64,000 nt of DNA from Cellvibrio mixtus subsp. mixtus J3-8 (GTDB lineage: Bacteria > Pseudomonadota > Gammaproteobacteria > Pseudomonadales > Cellvibrionaceae): the NCBI RefSeq assembly GCF_000766945.1, contig NZ_ALBT01000067.1:1-64000 (forward strand), given 5' to 3'. Made by a program: the position numbers and the translations under genes. This document shows positions 47,642 to 55,266 of this stretch, piece after piece. Below the pieces are notes generated by a model. That model saw only the letters and a list, made by a program, of their open reading frames with translations. It was not told the DNA's origin and did no database searches. Position 1 is the stretch's first letter. Each line of letters opens with the position of its first letter.

Positions 47642-47780
47642 GTATGAATCTCCGTGAGCGTTGATGCTTGGATCAACCATATTCGCAAGAGTTCACATTC
47701 TGGCGGTAGCGCAAAGGAATGCCAAGCCGAAAATTAATTTTCTGTTGGCACTAGTGATCTTTTTTTAAGGTGGGAGTTGC

Positions 47781-48350
47781 TCAGGCGAGCATGGCATCCG
47801 GTTGTTGGTGCACTTCGCGATCAATAATTCCAATCGCCTGGGCAATAACCTGATCGAGCGAGCCACGCACATCGATACGATAAACATCGGCTTCGTGATT
47901 TGGGTCTTCCAGGCTATCAAATTGGCTGTCCACCAGACTGGGAGCCATGAAATGGCCAGCGCGCTTGTTAACGCGGGTTTGAATGGTGTCTTTGTCAGAC
48001 TGGAGGAAAATAAAAATCGTTTTGAGTCCTGCCTTGCGCAATTCATCGCGGTGGGCCCGCTTTAATCCTGAAAACGCGAGGGTGGAATGTTGGTTTTTGG
48101 TGCCGGCATCGCGAAAGTAATCGCGCATCCGGATCACCCAGGGCAAGCGCATCGCATCGGTCAACGGGATGCCTTTGGCCATCAAATCGCGCGATTCCTG
48201 GCTGTGGAAATCATCGCCATCCAGAAACTCATAACCGTAATGGTTCGCCAGGGCTTGTGCCACCGAGGTTTTACCGCTGCCAGACACGCCCATCACTATG
48301 ATCAGGTTGGTCTCTGCATCCGGGTTGGTAATGGCAAATGAGTGCTGCAT
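47781..48350 (-). CDS. gntK: Gluconokinase
   Basis: A kinase of the shikimate-kinase-like gluconokinase family: P-loop GVSGSGKT near residue 20, then LDGDDFHSQESRDLMAKG and GIPLTDAMRLPW, AFSGLKRAHRDELR and the KRAGHFM region with its phosphate-binding Arg. It converts D-gluconate to 6-phosphogluconate in the cytoplasm. ATG 48350 is preferred with GAGA upstream; ATG 48371 is possible. It is divergent from a LacI-type regulator, a symporter and a GH94 phosphorylase. That set fits a route in which cellobionate is split to glucose 1-phosphate and gluconate. Confidence 0.85.
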   Translation of the reverse strand: MQHSFAITNPDAETNLIIVMGVSGSGKTSVAQALANHYGYEFLDGDDFHSQESRDLMAKGIPLTDAMRLPWVIRMRDYFRDAGTKNQHSTLAFSGLKRAHRDELRKAGLKTIFIFLQSDKDTIQTRVNKRAGHFMAPSLVDSQFDSLEDPNHEADVYRIDVRGSLDQVIAQAIGIIDREVHQQPDAMLA

Positions 48351-48509
48351 TGGTTGTGGTCTCGTGTACATCCTACGACTAAATCCAGCTTGCTGCTGGA
48401 TGATGCAATGGAATCGCAATCAAAAATGCCCGATCAATGCAGATGATAGCGCAACCATTGTGCTTGTGGTATGTTAGCAAAAAATAATAGCCAAGTGCAG
48501 ATATTGCCT

Positions 48510-49544
48510 ATGAAAACCGCAAAAAAAAGACTTTCAGATAAAAAAATCACTTTGGTTGATGTTGCCAATGCTTCCGGTGTTAGTGCTATCACTGTGTCCC
48601 GCGTTATCAACCAGCCTGAAAAAGTCTCGGAGTCCTTGCGTATCCAGGTCCAAAAAGCCATTGATTCACTGGGTTACATCCCGAACCAGCATGCCAGTTC
48701 ACTCGCGTCTTCCAAATCCCGGGTTATCGGGGTTGCCATCCCTTCGCTCAGCAACATCGTATTTACCGAGGTATTGCGCGGGATTTATGAAGTGATGGGG
48801 GCGAGTGGCTACAAGGTTTTGTTGGTCGATACCCATTATTCCCCCCTCGAAGAAGAGAAGATGATCCGCACCTTGCTGAGCCAGTCACCGGAAGGGTTGA
48901 TTATCACGGGTGGCGATCAAACCAAGGCTTGTCAAAACTTCCTTACCAAGGCGCGAATTCCTATCGTGCAGATAATGGAATTACTCGCTGACCCTATCGA
49001 TATGAATGTGGGTTTTGCCCACGGCCGTGCGGGTTACGATGTGGTTAAACATTTAATTGGCCAGGGGTATGAGCGCATCGGGTTTATCGGCGCGCGCATG
49101 GATCCGCGTGTTCAGCAGCGTATGCAAGGCTACAAGCTGGCACTGGAGCAAATGGGCAAGTTTGATAAAAACTTAATTGTGACCACGCCTGAACCTTCAT
49201 CTATTGGTGTGGGAGGTGAGTTGTTCAAAAGTTTGATGGCATCTACTAACGGAGTTGTCGATGCCGTTTTTTGTGTGAACGATGACCTGGCATTGGGGGC
49301 GCTCTTTGAAGCCCAACGGATGAATATCAATGTCCCCCAGGATCTTGCAATTTGCGGGTTTAACGATATTGAAGCCGCTGCCTACGTGAATCCATCGCTC
49401 ACCAGTGTATCGGTGGGGCGTTATGAGATGGGGGTAAAAGCCGCTGATATGATTATCCGTGTGCTCAACGAAAAACCCATTGAATCCAAAAAGGTGGATA
49501 TGGGTTATGAAATCAAAAAACGCGTGTCTACCAGTCGCCTCTGA
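48510..49544 (+). CDS. LacI-family transcriptional regulator (probable gluconate/cellobionate control)
   Basis: A 344-residue repressor type. The HTH is at about 12-35 (ITLVDVANASGVSAITVSRVI) with the hinge and minor-groove helix after it (HASSLASSKSRVIGV). The periplasmic-binding-protein-like domain (about 65-335) resembles GntR/IdnR-type regulators. Start ATG 48510 is chosen over 48471 because the longer form adds 13 residues before the usual N-terminus. It sits between divergent gntK and the symporter and phosphorylase genes, the expected place for their regulator. No operator palindrome was pinned down in the 160-base divergent gap. Confidence 0.8.
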   Translation: MKTAKKRLSDKKITLVDVANASGVSAITVSRVINQPEKVSESLRIQVQKAIDSLGYIPNQHASSLASSKSRVIGVAIPSLSNIVFTEVLRGIYEVMGASGYKVLLVDTHYSPLEEEKMIRTLLSQSPEGLIITGGDQTKACQNFLTKARIPIVQIMELLADPIDMNVGFAHGRAGYDVVKHLIGQGYERIGFIGARMDPRVQQRMQGYKLALEQMGKFDKNLIVTTPEPSSIGVGGELFKSLMASTNGVVDAVFCVNDDLALGALFEAQRMNINVPQDLAICGFNDIEAAAYVNPSLTSVSVGRYEMGVKAADMIIRVLNEKPIESKKVDMGYEIKKRVSTSRL

Positions 49545-49581
49545 TGATTGCGCCTTACAATAATTATTATCGAGGTGTGCT

Positions 49582-50955
49582 GTGACCACTGATCAAAACC
49601 CGGTATTGACGACAGACTCGCGCATTAGTTGGCGGGAAAAAATCAGCTATGGTATTGCTGATTTGGGCTTCAATTTTTATTGGGCCAATATTGCTACATT
49701 TTTAATGATTTTCTATACCGACGTATTCGGTATTTCTGCACTTGCCGCCGGCAGCATGATGTTTACCATCAAACTGATTAACGCATTTACTGATCCAATG
49801 ATCGGTGCGCTCTCGGACAGAACGCGCAGTCGTTTCGGAAAGTTTCGCCCCTATTTAATCTGGATGGCATTGCCGCTCGCCTGTGCCGGTGTGCTTACTT
49901 ACACCACACCAAATCTCGGTGAAGATGGAAAGTTAATTTGGGCCTACGGTACCTATTTGTTAATGATGGTGTGTTACACCTGCATCAATATTCCTTACAA
50001 CGCATTATCCGGGGTCATGTCGAGTGATACCCAGGAGCGTTCAACCATTAATGGATTGCGTTTTATTTTTGCATTTACTGGTAGTACGGTGGTGACTTAT
50101 TTAACCCCGGATATGGTGAAATATTTAGGGCAGGGCGATGAGCGCCTGGGTTGGCAATTAACTATGGTAGTGTGGGGAATTGCAGCCAGTATTTTATTTA
50201 TCTGGACATTCTTTAATACCAAAGAGCGGGTAAAACCAATCGCCCCTGAGCCGAGCTCAGTGGTGCAGGATATTAAAGACCTTACTCGCAACGGTCCTTG
50301 GGTTGTGCTGTTTTTCCTGGCGCTGATCATTATGATCACCATTACATTGCGCACCAGTTCAGCGGCTTATTATTTTAAATACTACGTTGGCAACCCTGAT
50401 CTCATTAAAACATTTGTGCCTGCTTATATGGCTGCTGCGGCTGTCGGCGCATCACTTACACCGTTAATGACTCGTTATATCGATAAAAAAATATTGATGA
50501 TGATATTGATGAGTATCACCGCTGTATTGTCATTTACATTTTATTTTATCCCTAAAGAGCAAGTGGAATTGATGTATGCGCTACAAATTGCGATTGGCTT
50601 TGTATTGGGGCCGAAATCACCGCTGGCATTTTCTATGTATGCGGATACCGCTGATTACAATGAGTGGAAGACCGGGCGCCGTGCTACGGCAATGACATTT
50701 GCGGCGGCAACTTTTTCGCAAAAACTGGGTAATGCGTTGGCGGCGTTAATGATGGGTGTTATTTTTGCTTCGTTAGGTTACGTTGCCAATGCAACACAAA
50801 CGGAGGCATCGCAAACCGGTATTGTTATGTTGATGTCATTTATCCCTGCGGTATTTGCGGTGCTTGCTGTTGCGTGCATGTTTTTTTACTCGCTGGATAA
50901 CAAAACCCTGAAGCAAATCCAGATCGACCTGGCTGCCCGTAAGGCGCAGATATAA
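49582..50955 (+). CDS. MFS sugar symporter of the GPH family
   Basis: A 457-residue transporter with 12 membrane segments. The family motif is clear in the loop after TM2: DPMIGAL then SDRTRSRFGKFRPY. SAAYYFKYYVGN and DYNEWKTGRRAT are also typical of the glycoside-pentoside-hexuronide (MelB-like) family, which moves glycosides with cations. The start is GTG 49582 behind GAGGTG. Placed between a gluconate-type LacI regulator and a GH94 phosphorylase, it most likely imports cellobionate or a related disaccharide. Specificity is inferred from context only. Confidence 0.8.
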   Translation: MTTDQNPVLTTDSRISWREKISYGIADLGFNFYWANIATFLMIFYTDVFGISALAAGSMMFTIKLINAFTDPMIGALSDRTRSRFGKFRPYLIWMALPLACAGVLTYTTPNLGEDGKLIWAYGTYLLMMVCYTCINIPYNALSGVMSSDTQERSTINGLRFIFAFTGSTVVTYLTPDMVKYLGQGDERLGWQLTMVVWGIAASILFIWTFFNTKERVKPIAPEPSSVVQDIKDLTRNGPWVVLFFLALIIMITITLRTSSAAYYFKYYVGNPDLIKTFVPAYMAAAAVGASLTPLMTRYIDKKILMMILMSITAVLSFTFYFIPKEQVELMYALQIAIGFVLGPKSPLAFSMYADTADYNEWKTGRRATAMTFAAATFSQKLGNALAALMMGVIFASLGYVANATQTEASQTGIVMLMSFIPAVFAVLAVACMFFYSLDNKTLKQIQIDLAARKAQI

Positions 50956-50995
50956 ATTTCAAACTATATACAAACTCTAGATAACTTTTCATCCG

Positions 50996-51018
50996 GGTAC
51001 CTTTTCAGGTACCTTTTT
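50996..51018 (+). terminator. Hairpin terminator/attenuator after the symporter gene
   Basis: GGTACC (50996-51001) and GGTACC (51008-51013), each self-complementary, form a 6-bp stem over TTTTCA, followed by TTTTTCTTTC. It lies between symporter and phosphorylase genes and could reduce read-through. The phosphorylase ribosome site AGGTAAC follows it. Confidence 0.6.
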
Positions 51019-51034
51019 CTTTCAGGTAACTGAT

Positions 51035-53386
51035 ATGTTAAGACCTTCACACAATGGTGAGCGTTACGATTTGCTAACGCCCACTGCCATGCCGCGTGCC
51101 GCCGGTTTTTTATGGAACCAGCGCATGATGATCCAATCGACTTGTCGCGGGTATGCTGTTGCGCAATTTATGCAACCGGAACCGGCCAAATATGCGTATG
51201 CGCCCAATCTGGAAGCGAAAACATTTATGCAGCCAGAGCAACCTTATTATGCGCATCATCCCGGTCGCTTTTTTTATGTGAAGGATGAAGATACTGGCGA
51301 GATTTTTTCGGCACCTTATGAGCCGGTGCGGGCACCTTACGAAAATTATATATTTTCGATTGGCAAAAGTGATTTGCGTTGGACGTTGCAATCCCTGGGC
51401 ATTGAGATAGAAATTACGCTGTCATTGCCGGTTGCGGATGTGGTGGAGTTATGGGATGTAAAAGTTACCAATCGTTCCGCGCGCGCGCGACGCATTAGTG
51501 TTTATCCGTATTTCCCTGTGGGTTATATGTCGTGGATGAATCAAGCGGCGGAGTATCGTGCTGACCTCGGTGGCGTGGTAGCGACTTGCGTAACGCCTTA
51601 TCAAAAAGTAGCGGATCACTTTAAAAATAAACTCTTTAAAGACAAAACATTTTTCCTGCATGAACAGAAACCGATAGCATGGGACGCAAAACAGGAAACC
51701 TTTGAAGGTGAAGGCGGGCTGCATAATCCATCAGCTTTGCAACAGGAAACGTTGTCTGGTGGAGACGCCCGTTATGAAACTCCGGCAGCGATTTTGCAAT
51801 ATCGCCTGGAGTTGTCGGCAAATGGCGAACAGGTTTATCGTTTTATTTTTGGGCCGGCGTTTGATGACGCAGAAATAAAAAAAATACGTGACACTTATTT
51901 AAGTGAACAGGGTTTTGCCAAAGCGCGCGCTGAATATTCTGCATATGTGGCAAGTGGTAATGGCTGCTTGCAAATTCAAACACCGGATGCCGGGCTGGAT
52001 AACTTTGTAAACAATTGGTTGCCGCGCCAGGTGTTTTATCATGGCGATGTAAATCGCCTCACCACTGATCCACAGACGCGCAATTATCTGCAGGACAATA
52101 TGGGCATGACATTTATCAAGCCCGAAATCACTCGCGCTGCATTTTTACATGCGCTGAGCCAACAGGAGGCTTCTGGCGCTATGCCCGACGGTATTTTACT
52201 GGTGGAAGGCGCAGAGCTGAAATACATCAACCAGATTCCACACACGGATCATTGCGTTTGGCTGCCGGTATGCTTAAAAACTTACCTGGATGAAACTAAC
52301 GATTACGCGATGTTGGATGAGCTAGTCTCCGGGCATGATGGGAAGACCCTGAGTGTGTTTGAGCGAATCAGCAGCGCGATGCGCTGGCTGCTGCAAGCGC
52401 GTGATTATCGCGGCTTAAGTTTTATCGCCCAGGGTGACTGGTGTGATCCGATGAATATGGTGGGTTACAAAGGTAAAGGGGTTTCCGGTTGGCTTTCTGT
52501 CGCAACCGCTTACGCTTTAAATTTGTGGGCCGATGTCTGCGCAAAAACATCACGCACGGATTTACAGCAAGAATTCATTGCCGGTGCAAGAGATGTGAAT
52601 GCGGCGGTGAATAAATACTTATGGGATGGCGAATGGTTTGGTCGCGGCATCACTGATGATGATGTTGTTTTTGGTATTAGCAACGACAAGGAGGGGCGCA
52701 TCTTTTTAAATCCACAAAGCTGGGCGATCCTCGGTGGTGCTGCTAATGAAGAGCAGCGCAAAAAAATGATTGCAGCGGTAGAAGCGCAATTGGAAACACC
52801 CTATGGTGTTGCGATGTTGGCTCCCGCATATACTGCCATGCGCGATGATGTGGGGCGTGTAACCCAAAAGCATCCCGGATCTGCAGAAAATGGTTCTGTC
52901 TATAATCATGCGGCAGTTTTTTATATCTACAGTTTGTTTACTGTCGCTGAGAAAGATCGCGCTTATAAGTTATTGCGACAAATGATTCCCGGTCCAACGG
53001 AAGCGGATTATTTGCAGCGTGGACAGATGCCGGTTTACATCCCTAACTATTATCGCGGTGCGTATTATCAATATCCGCGCACTGCGGGGCGGTCATCGCA
53101 ATTATTTAATACCGGGACTGTGTCCTGGGTGTACCGCTGCCTGGTAGAAGGTATTTTTGGTTTGCAGGGTGATACTGAGGGCTTGCGAGTCAATCCGCAA
53201 TTGCCATCGGATTGGAATGAGGCAAAAGCAGTACGTGAGTTCCGCGGTGCAAGTTTTGCGGTAAGTATTAAGCGTAGTGCAGTGGAAAAATTGCAATTGC
53301 GTTGCGATGGTGAATTGCTGGTTGATAATTGTGTACGCAAGATTGAAGCTGGGCGGCGATATCAATTGGATGTTTTGATTCCTTAA
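51035..53386 (+). CDS. GH94 phosphorylase, probable cellobionic acid phosphorylase
   Basis: A 783-residue GH94 protein: N-terminal beta-sandwich (about 1-280), helical linker, (alpha/alpha)6 barrel (about 320-720) and a C-terminal beta sheet. The catalytic DWxD is present as GDWCDPMNM with D471 the likely general acid; the substrate phosphate region ENGSVYNHA and [14 protein letters not shown] are also visible. The Cys-Asp-Pro-Met form of this motif and the length fit cellobionic acid phosphorylase (4-O-beta-glucosyl-gluconate + phosphate to glucose 1-phosphate + gluconate) better than cellobiose phosphorylase. The adjoining gluconokinase would use the gluconate, a strong contextual support. 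Cytoplasmic; no signal peptide. Confidence 0.75.
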   Translation: MLRPSHNGERYDLLTPTAMPRAAGFLWNQRMMIQSTCRGYAVAQFMQPEPAKYAYAPNLEAKTFMQPEQPYYAHHPGRFFYVKDEDTGEIFSAPYEPVRAPYENYIFSIGKSDLRWTLQSLGIEIEITLSLPVADVVELWDVKVTNRSARARRISVYPYFPVGYMSWMNQAAEYRADLGGVVATCVTPYQKVADHFKNKLFKDKTFFLHEQKPIAWDAKQETFEGEGGLHNPSALQQETLSGGDARYETPAAILQYRLELSANGEQVYRFIFGPAFDDAEIKKIRDTYLSEQGFAKARAEYSAYVASGNGCLQIQTPDAGLDNFVNNWLPRQVFYHGDVNRLTTDPQTRNYLQDNMGMTFIKPEITRAAFLHALSQQEASGAMPDGILLVEGAELKYINQIPHTDHCVWLPVCLKTYLDETNDYAMLDELVSGHDGKTLSVFERISSAMRWLLQARDYRGLSFIAQGDWCDPMNMVGYKGKGVSGWLSVATAYALNLWADVCAKTSRTDLQQEFIAGARDVNAAVNKYLWDGEWFGRGITDDDVVFGISNDKEGRIFLNPQSWAILGGAANEEQRKKMIAAVEAQLETPYGVAMLAPAYTAMRDDVGRVTQKHPGSAENGSVYNHAAVFYIYSLFTVAEKDRAYKLLRQMIPGPTEADYLQRGQMPVYIPNYYRGAYYQYPRTAGRSSQLFNTGTVSWVYRCLVEGIFGLQGDTEGLRVNPQLPSDWNEAKAVREFRGASFAVSIKRSAVEKLQLRCDGELLVDNCVRKIEAGRRYQLDVLIP

Positions 53387-53405
53387 TTATCAAAAACGTG
53401 GAAAC

Positions 53406-53449
53406 AAAAACCCAAAAGGCGTGCACGGTGCACGCCTTTTGGGTTTTTG
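53406..53449. terminator. Very strong bidirectional terminator
   Basis: An 18-bp or longer perfect stem: AAACCCAAAAGGCGTGCA ends at 53425, with its complement from 53429, around a CGG loop, with A/T runs outside. It lies between the convergent GH94 and zinc-ribbon genes. Confidence 0.9.
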
Positions 53450-53459
53450 GGTATTGATA

Positions 53460-53837
53460 TTAGAAGTCAAAGATTTCGCTCAGTATGGATTTCTTTTTGT
53501 AGGGTTTTCCGTAGTGTCCACCGTAGTTGTGGTGTTTACGGTCATCATCATAATGTTTGCGTTGTGAATCGTAATGGCGTTGTTCTTTGTAATCGTGCTG
53601 GGGGCGATAATGTTGATCCTGGTGTTGTTGCGGGCGATGATCGTGCACGGTTTGTTGCGCCTGCGGAGCAGGAGTTACCTCTTCTTGTGCACGTTCGATT
53701 AATTTATCCAGCTCTCCGCGATCCAGCCATACACCGCGACATTTAGGGCAGTAATCAATTTCAATGCCTGAGCGTTCGGAAATAAGCAGGTGAGGGCGGT
53801 CCGGGGATTCGTAACAACTGGGATTTGGGCAGTGCAT
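53460..53837 (-). CDS. TFIIB-type zinc-ribbon protein with His/Gln-rich tail
   Basis: Start ATG 53837 with CGGAGAC upstream; the longer frame to 53885 lacks a ribosome site. Residues 1-50 form a zf-TFIIB-type zinc ribbon: a Cys pair in MHCPNPSCYE and a second pair in DYCPKCRGVWLDRGELDKL. The rest (about 55-115) is a low-complexity stretch full of His, Gln, Asp, Tyr and Lys, ending in a conserved-looking KKKSILSEIFDF. Zinc-ribbon proteins of this type are widespread and uncharacterised. The His-rich part could bind metal, an inference. Confidence 0.75.
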   Translation of the reverse strand: MHCPNPSCYESPDRPHLLISERSGIEIDYCPKCRGVWLDRGELDKLIERAQEEVTPAPQAQQTVHDHRPQQHQDQHYRPQHDYKEQRHYDSQRKHYDDDRKHHNYGGHYGKPYKKKSILSEIFDF

Positions 53838-54044
53838 ATTGTGTCTCCGATGTGTGCGTGAAATGAATACACAACGACCGGGCACGCGAAACCTTTGTCA
53901 TTGTGACAAAGGTCTCGTTCGCAAATGCAGGGCATTTGCCTGCGGTGCCGGAGCCGATGGATTAAAAAGGCTCGTGATGACGACAGTCGCAGCGGGAACT
54001 ACTCCCCTTCGGTAAGCGGATTTTTCAGTAATGGAGCCTGCTTG

Positions 54045-54452
54045 TCAACCTGCCTCGGTTTTAGCGGCTTTCCTGGTGGCCTTGGTTGCTGGTTTGGCCT
54101 CGGCTACCTTTGGTTTGGTTTCAGCCTCTTTGGGTTCTGTTGTTTTGGCTTTGGGTTTGGCTTTGGTTTTAGCAGGGGAGGATGCCTGGCGGGTTTTGAC
54201 GATGGCGAGATATTTGACCCAGGCCTGTTCAACCGGGCTCTTGGGTGCGCTTTGATTGGCTATAACTTTGAGAATATGCTGGTCTTCATTGGTCGGATCG
54301 GAAACTTCTTCTTGCATCAAGGCGTTAATTAATACGCCCTGCTTGCGGATTAATCTGGCTTGTACGTCGGATAATCCACCCTTCTCAAAACCTTCTGGGA
54401 AGTTGACTGCATCCTGGAATGTTTGTTTCAAGTAATGCTCACGCGGCAACAT
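54045..54452 (-). CDS. maoP: MaoP-like (DUF413) protein with Ala/Lys-rich C-terminal tail
   Basis: Residues about 10-88 match the DUF413 family, to which E. coli MaoP (macrodomain Ori organisation) belongs: FPEGFEKGGLSDVQARLIRKQG, seen as NFPEGF and LSDVQARLI, then DPTNEDQHILKVI and SPVEQAWVKYL, with a terminal stretch corresponding to the family's KR-rich end. Residues about 92-135 are an extra low-complexity tail of Ala, Lys, Thr, Pro and Glu, like histone H1-type tails, which could bind DNA. Start ATG 54452 behind GGAGAT. A link to chromosome organisation is inferred from the family. Confidence 0.7.
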   Translation of the reverse strand: MLPREHYLKQTFQDAVNFPEGFEKGGLSDVQARLIRKQGVLINALMQEEVSDPTNEDQHILKVIANQSAPKSPVEQAWVKYLAIVKTRQASSPAKTKAKPKAKTTEPKEAETKPKVAEAKPATKATRKAAKTEAG

Positions 54453-54757
54453 AGGGTATCTCCATTATTAGTATGCGCTCATCAGGTTTGGAGTATCTCC
54501 GAATTACCGCGTCCCTGTTATCGGTCATCCCGGGTGGATTTACCCAAAGCACTGCTTTCATTGTTATAGCGCTGGAATCGCTCTCCAGCCAAAAGTTGCT
54601 GCCGAATTTAATCTGTTTTTGTGACAGTGTATAGAGCTTAAATTACCCTGGCTGATGGTTTTATCATCCGTTTGTTGGTGATCTGCCCTGTATGTGCAAA
54701 TTGCGGGCATAAAAAAACCGGCCGAAGCCGGTTTTTTGAGCTGTATACCCGGTGCGA
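54453..54757. other. Intergenic region with rpsT terminator
   Basis: No ORF is credible in 54453-54707. At 54712-54739 a hairpin, AACCGGC and GCCGGTT over CGAA, with A and T runs on both sides, terminates rpsT on the minus strand. Confidence 0.75.
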
Positions 54758-55024
54758 TTAAGCAGCCAGTGCCTTCAGCTTGGCATTCAAGCGGCTCTTA
54801 TGACGAGCAGCTTTGTTTTTGTGGATCAAGCCTTTATCGGCAATACGATCAATCACAGAAACTGCTGATACGTAAGCAGCTTGCGCAGCAGCTTTGTCGC
54901 CAGTAGCGATAGCAGCCAACACTTTCTTGAGGTAAGTACGCCCCATAGAGCGCATGCTTGCGTTGTGCTTGCGAGCTTTTTCATTCTGACGCGCGCGTTT
55001 TTTGGCTTGGGGTGTATTTGCCAC
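54758..55024 (-). CDS. rpsT: 30S ribosomal protein S20
   Basis: An 88-residue basic, helical protein with the S20 sequence: [20 protein letters not shown] at the start, [12 protein letters not shown], and the C-terminal [15 protein letters not shown]. It binds 16S rRNA early in 30S assembly. The start codon is GTG (55022-55024) behind AGGAG, a start type common for rpsT in pseudomonads. It is a single gene with its own terminator. Confidence 0.97.
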   Translation of the reverse strand: MANTPQAKKRARQNEKARKHNASMRSMGRTYLKKVLAAIATGDKAAAQAAYVSAVSVIDRIADKGLIHKNKAARHKSRLNAKLKALAA

Positions 55025-55266
55025 CTTAGTGCTCCTATAAATAAATTCTGGATAAAACTGACTAAAAAGGGTCTGGATTCAGGGACGCGACATTATGCCG
55101 TTTTCGATTAGTTTGTCAACCAAAGAAACGATTTTCTAGCAGTAGGGAAATGCCTTTTTACAAAGGTTGGTTTTACGATAGTTTACACGCCGCGGCAGGG
55201 ACAAGCGGCTGATTCTGGATACACTTTGAGCGATATAAATATAACGATGCTCAGGGGATACCATCC

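Noticed and set aside
48351-48509. GntR/LacI operator palindrome between gntK and lacI-type genes
   Set aside because: Only half-site-like ATGTTAGC was seen; no symmetric 16-20 bp site.
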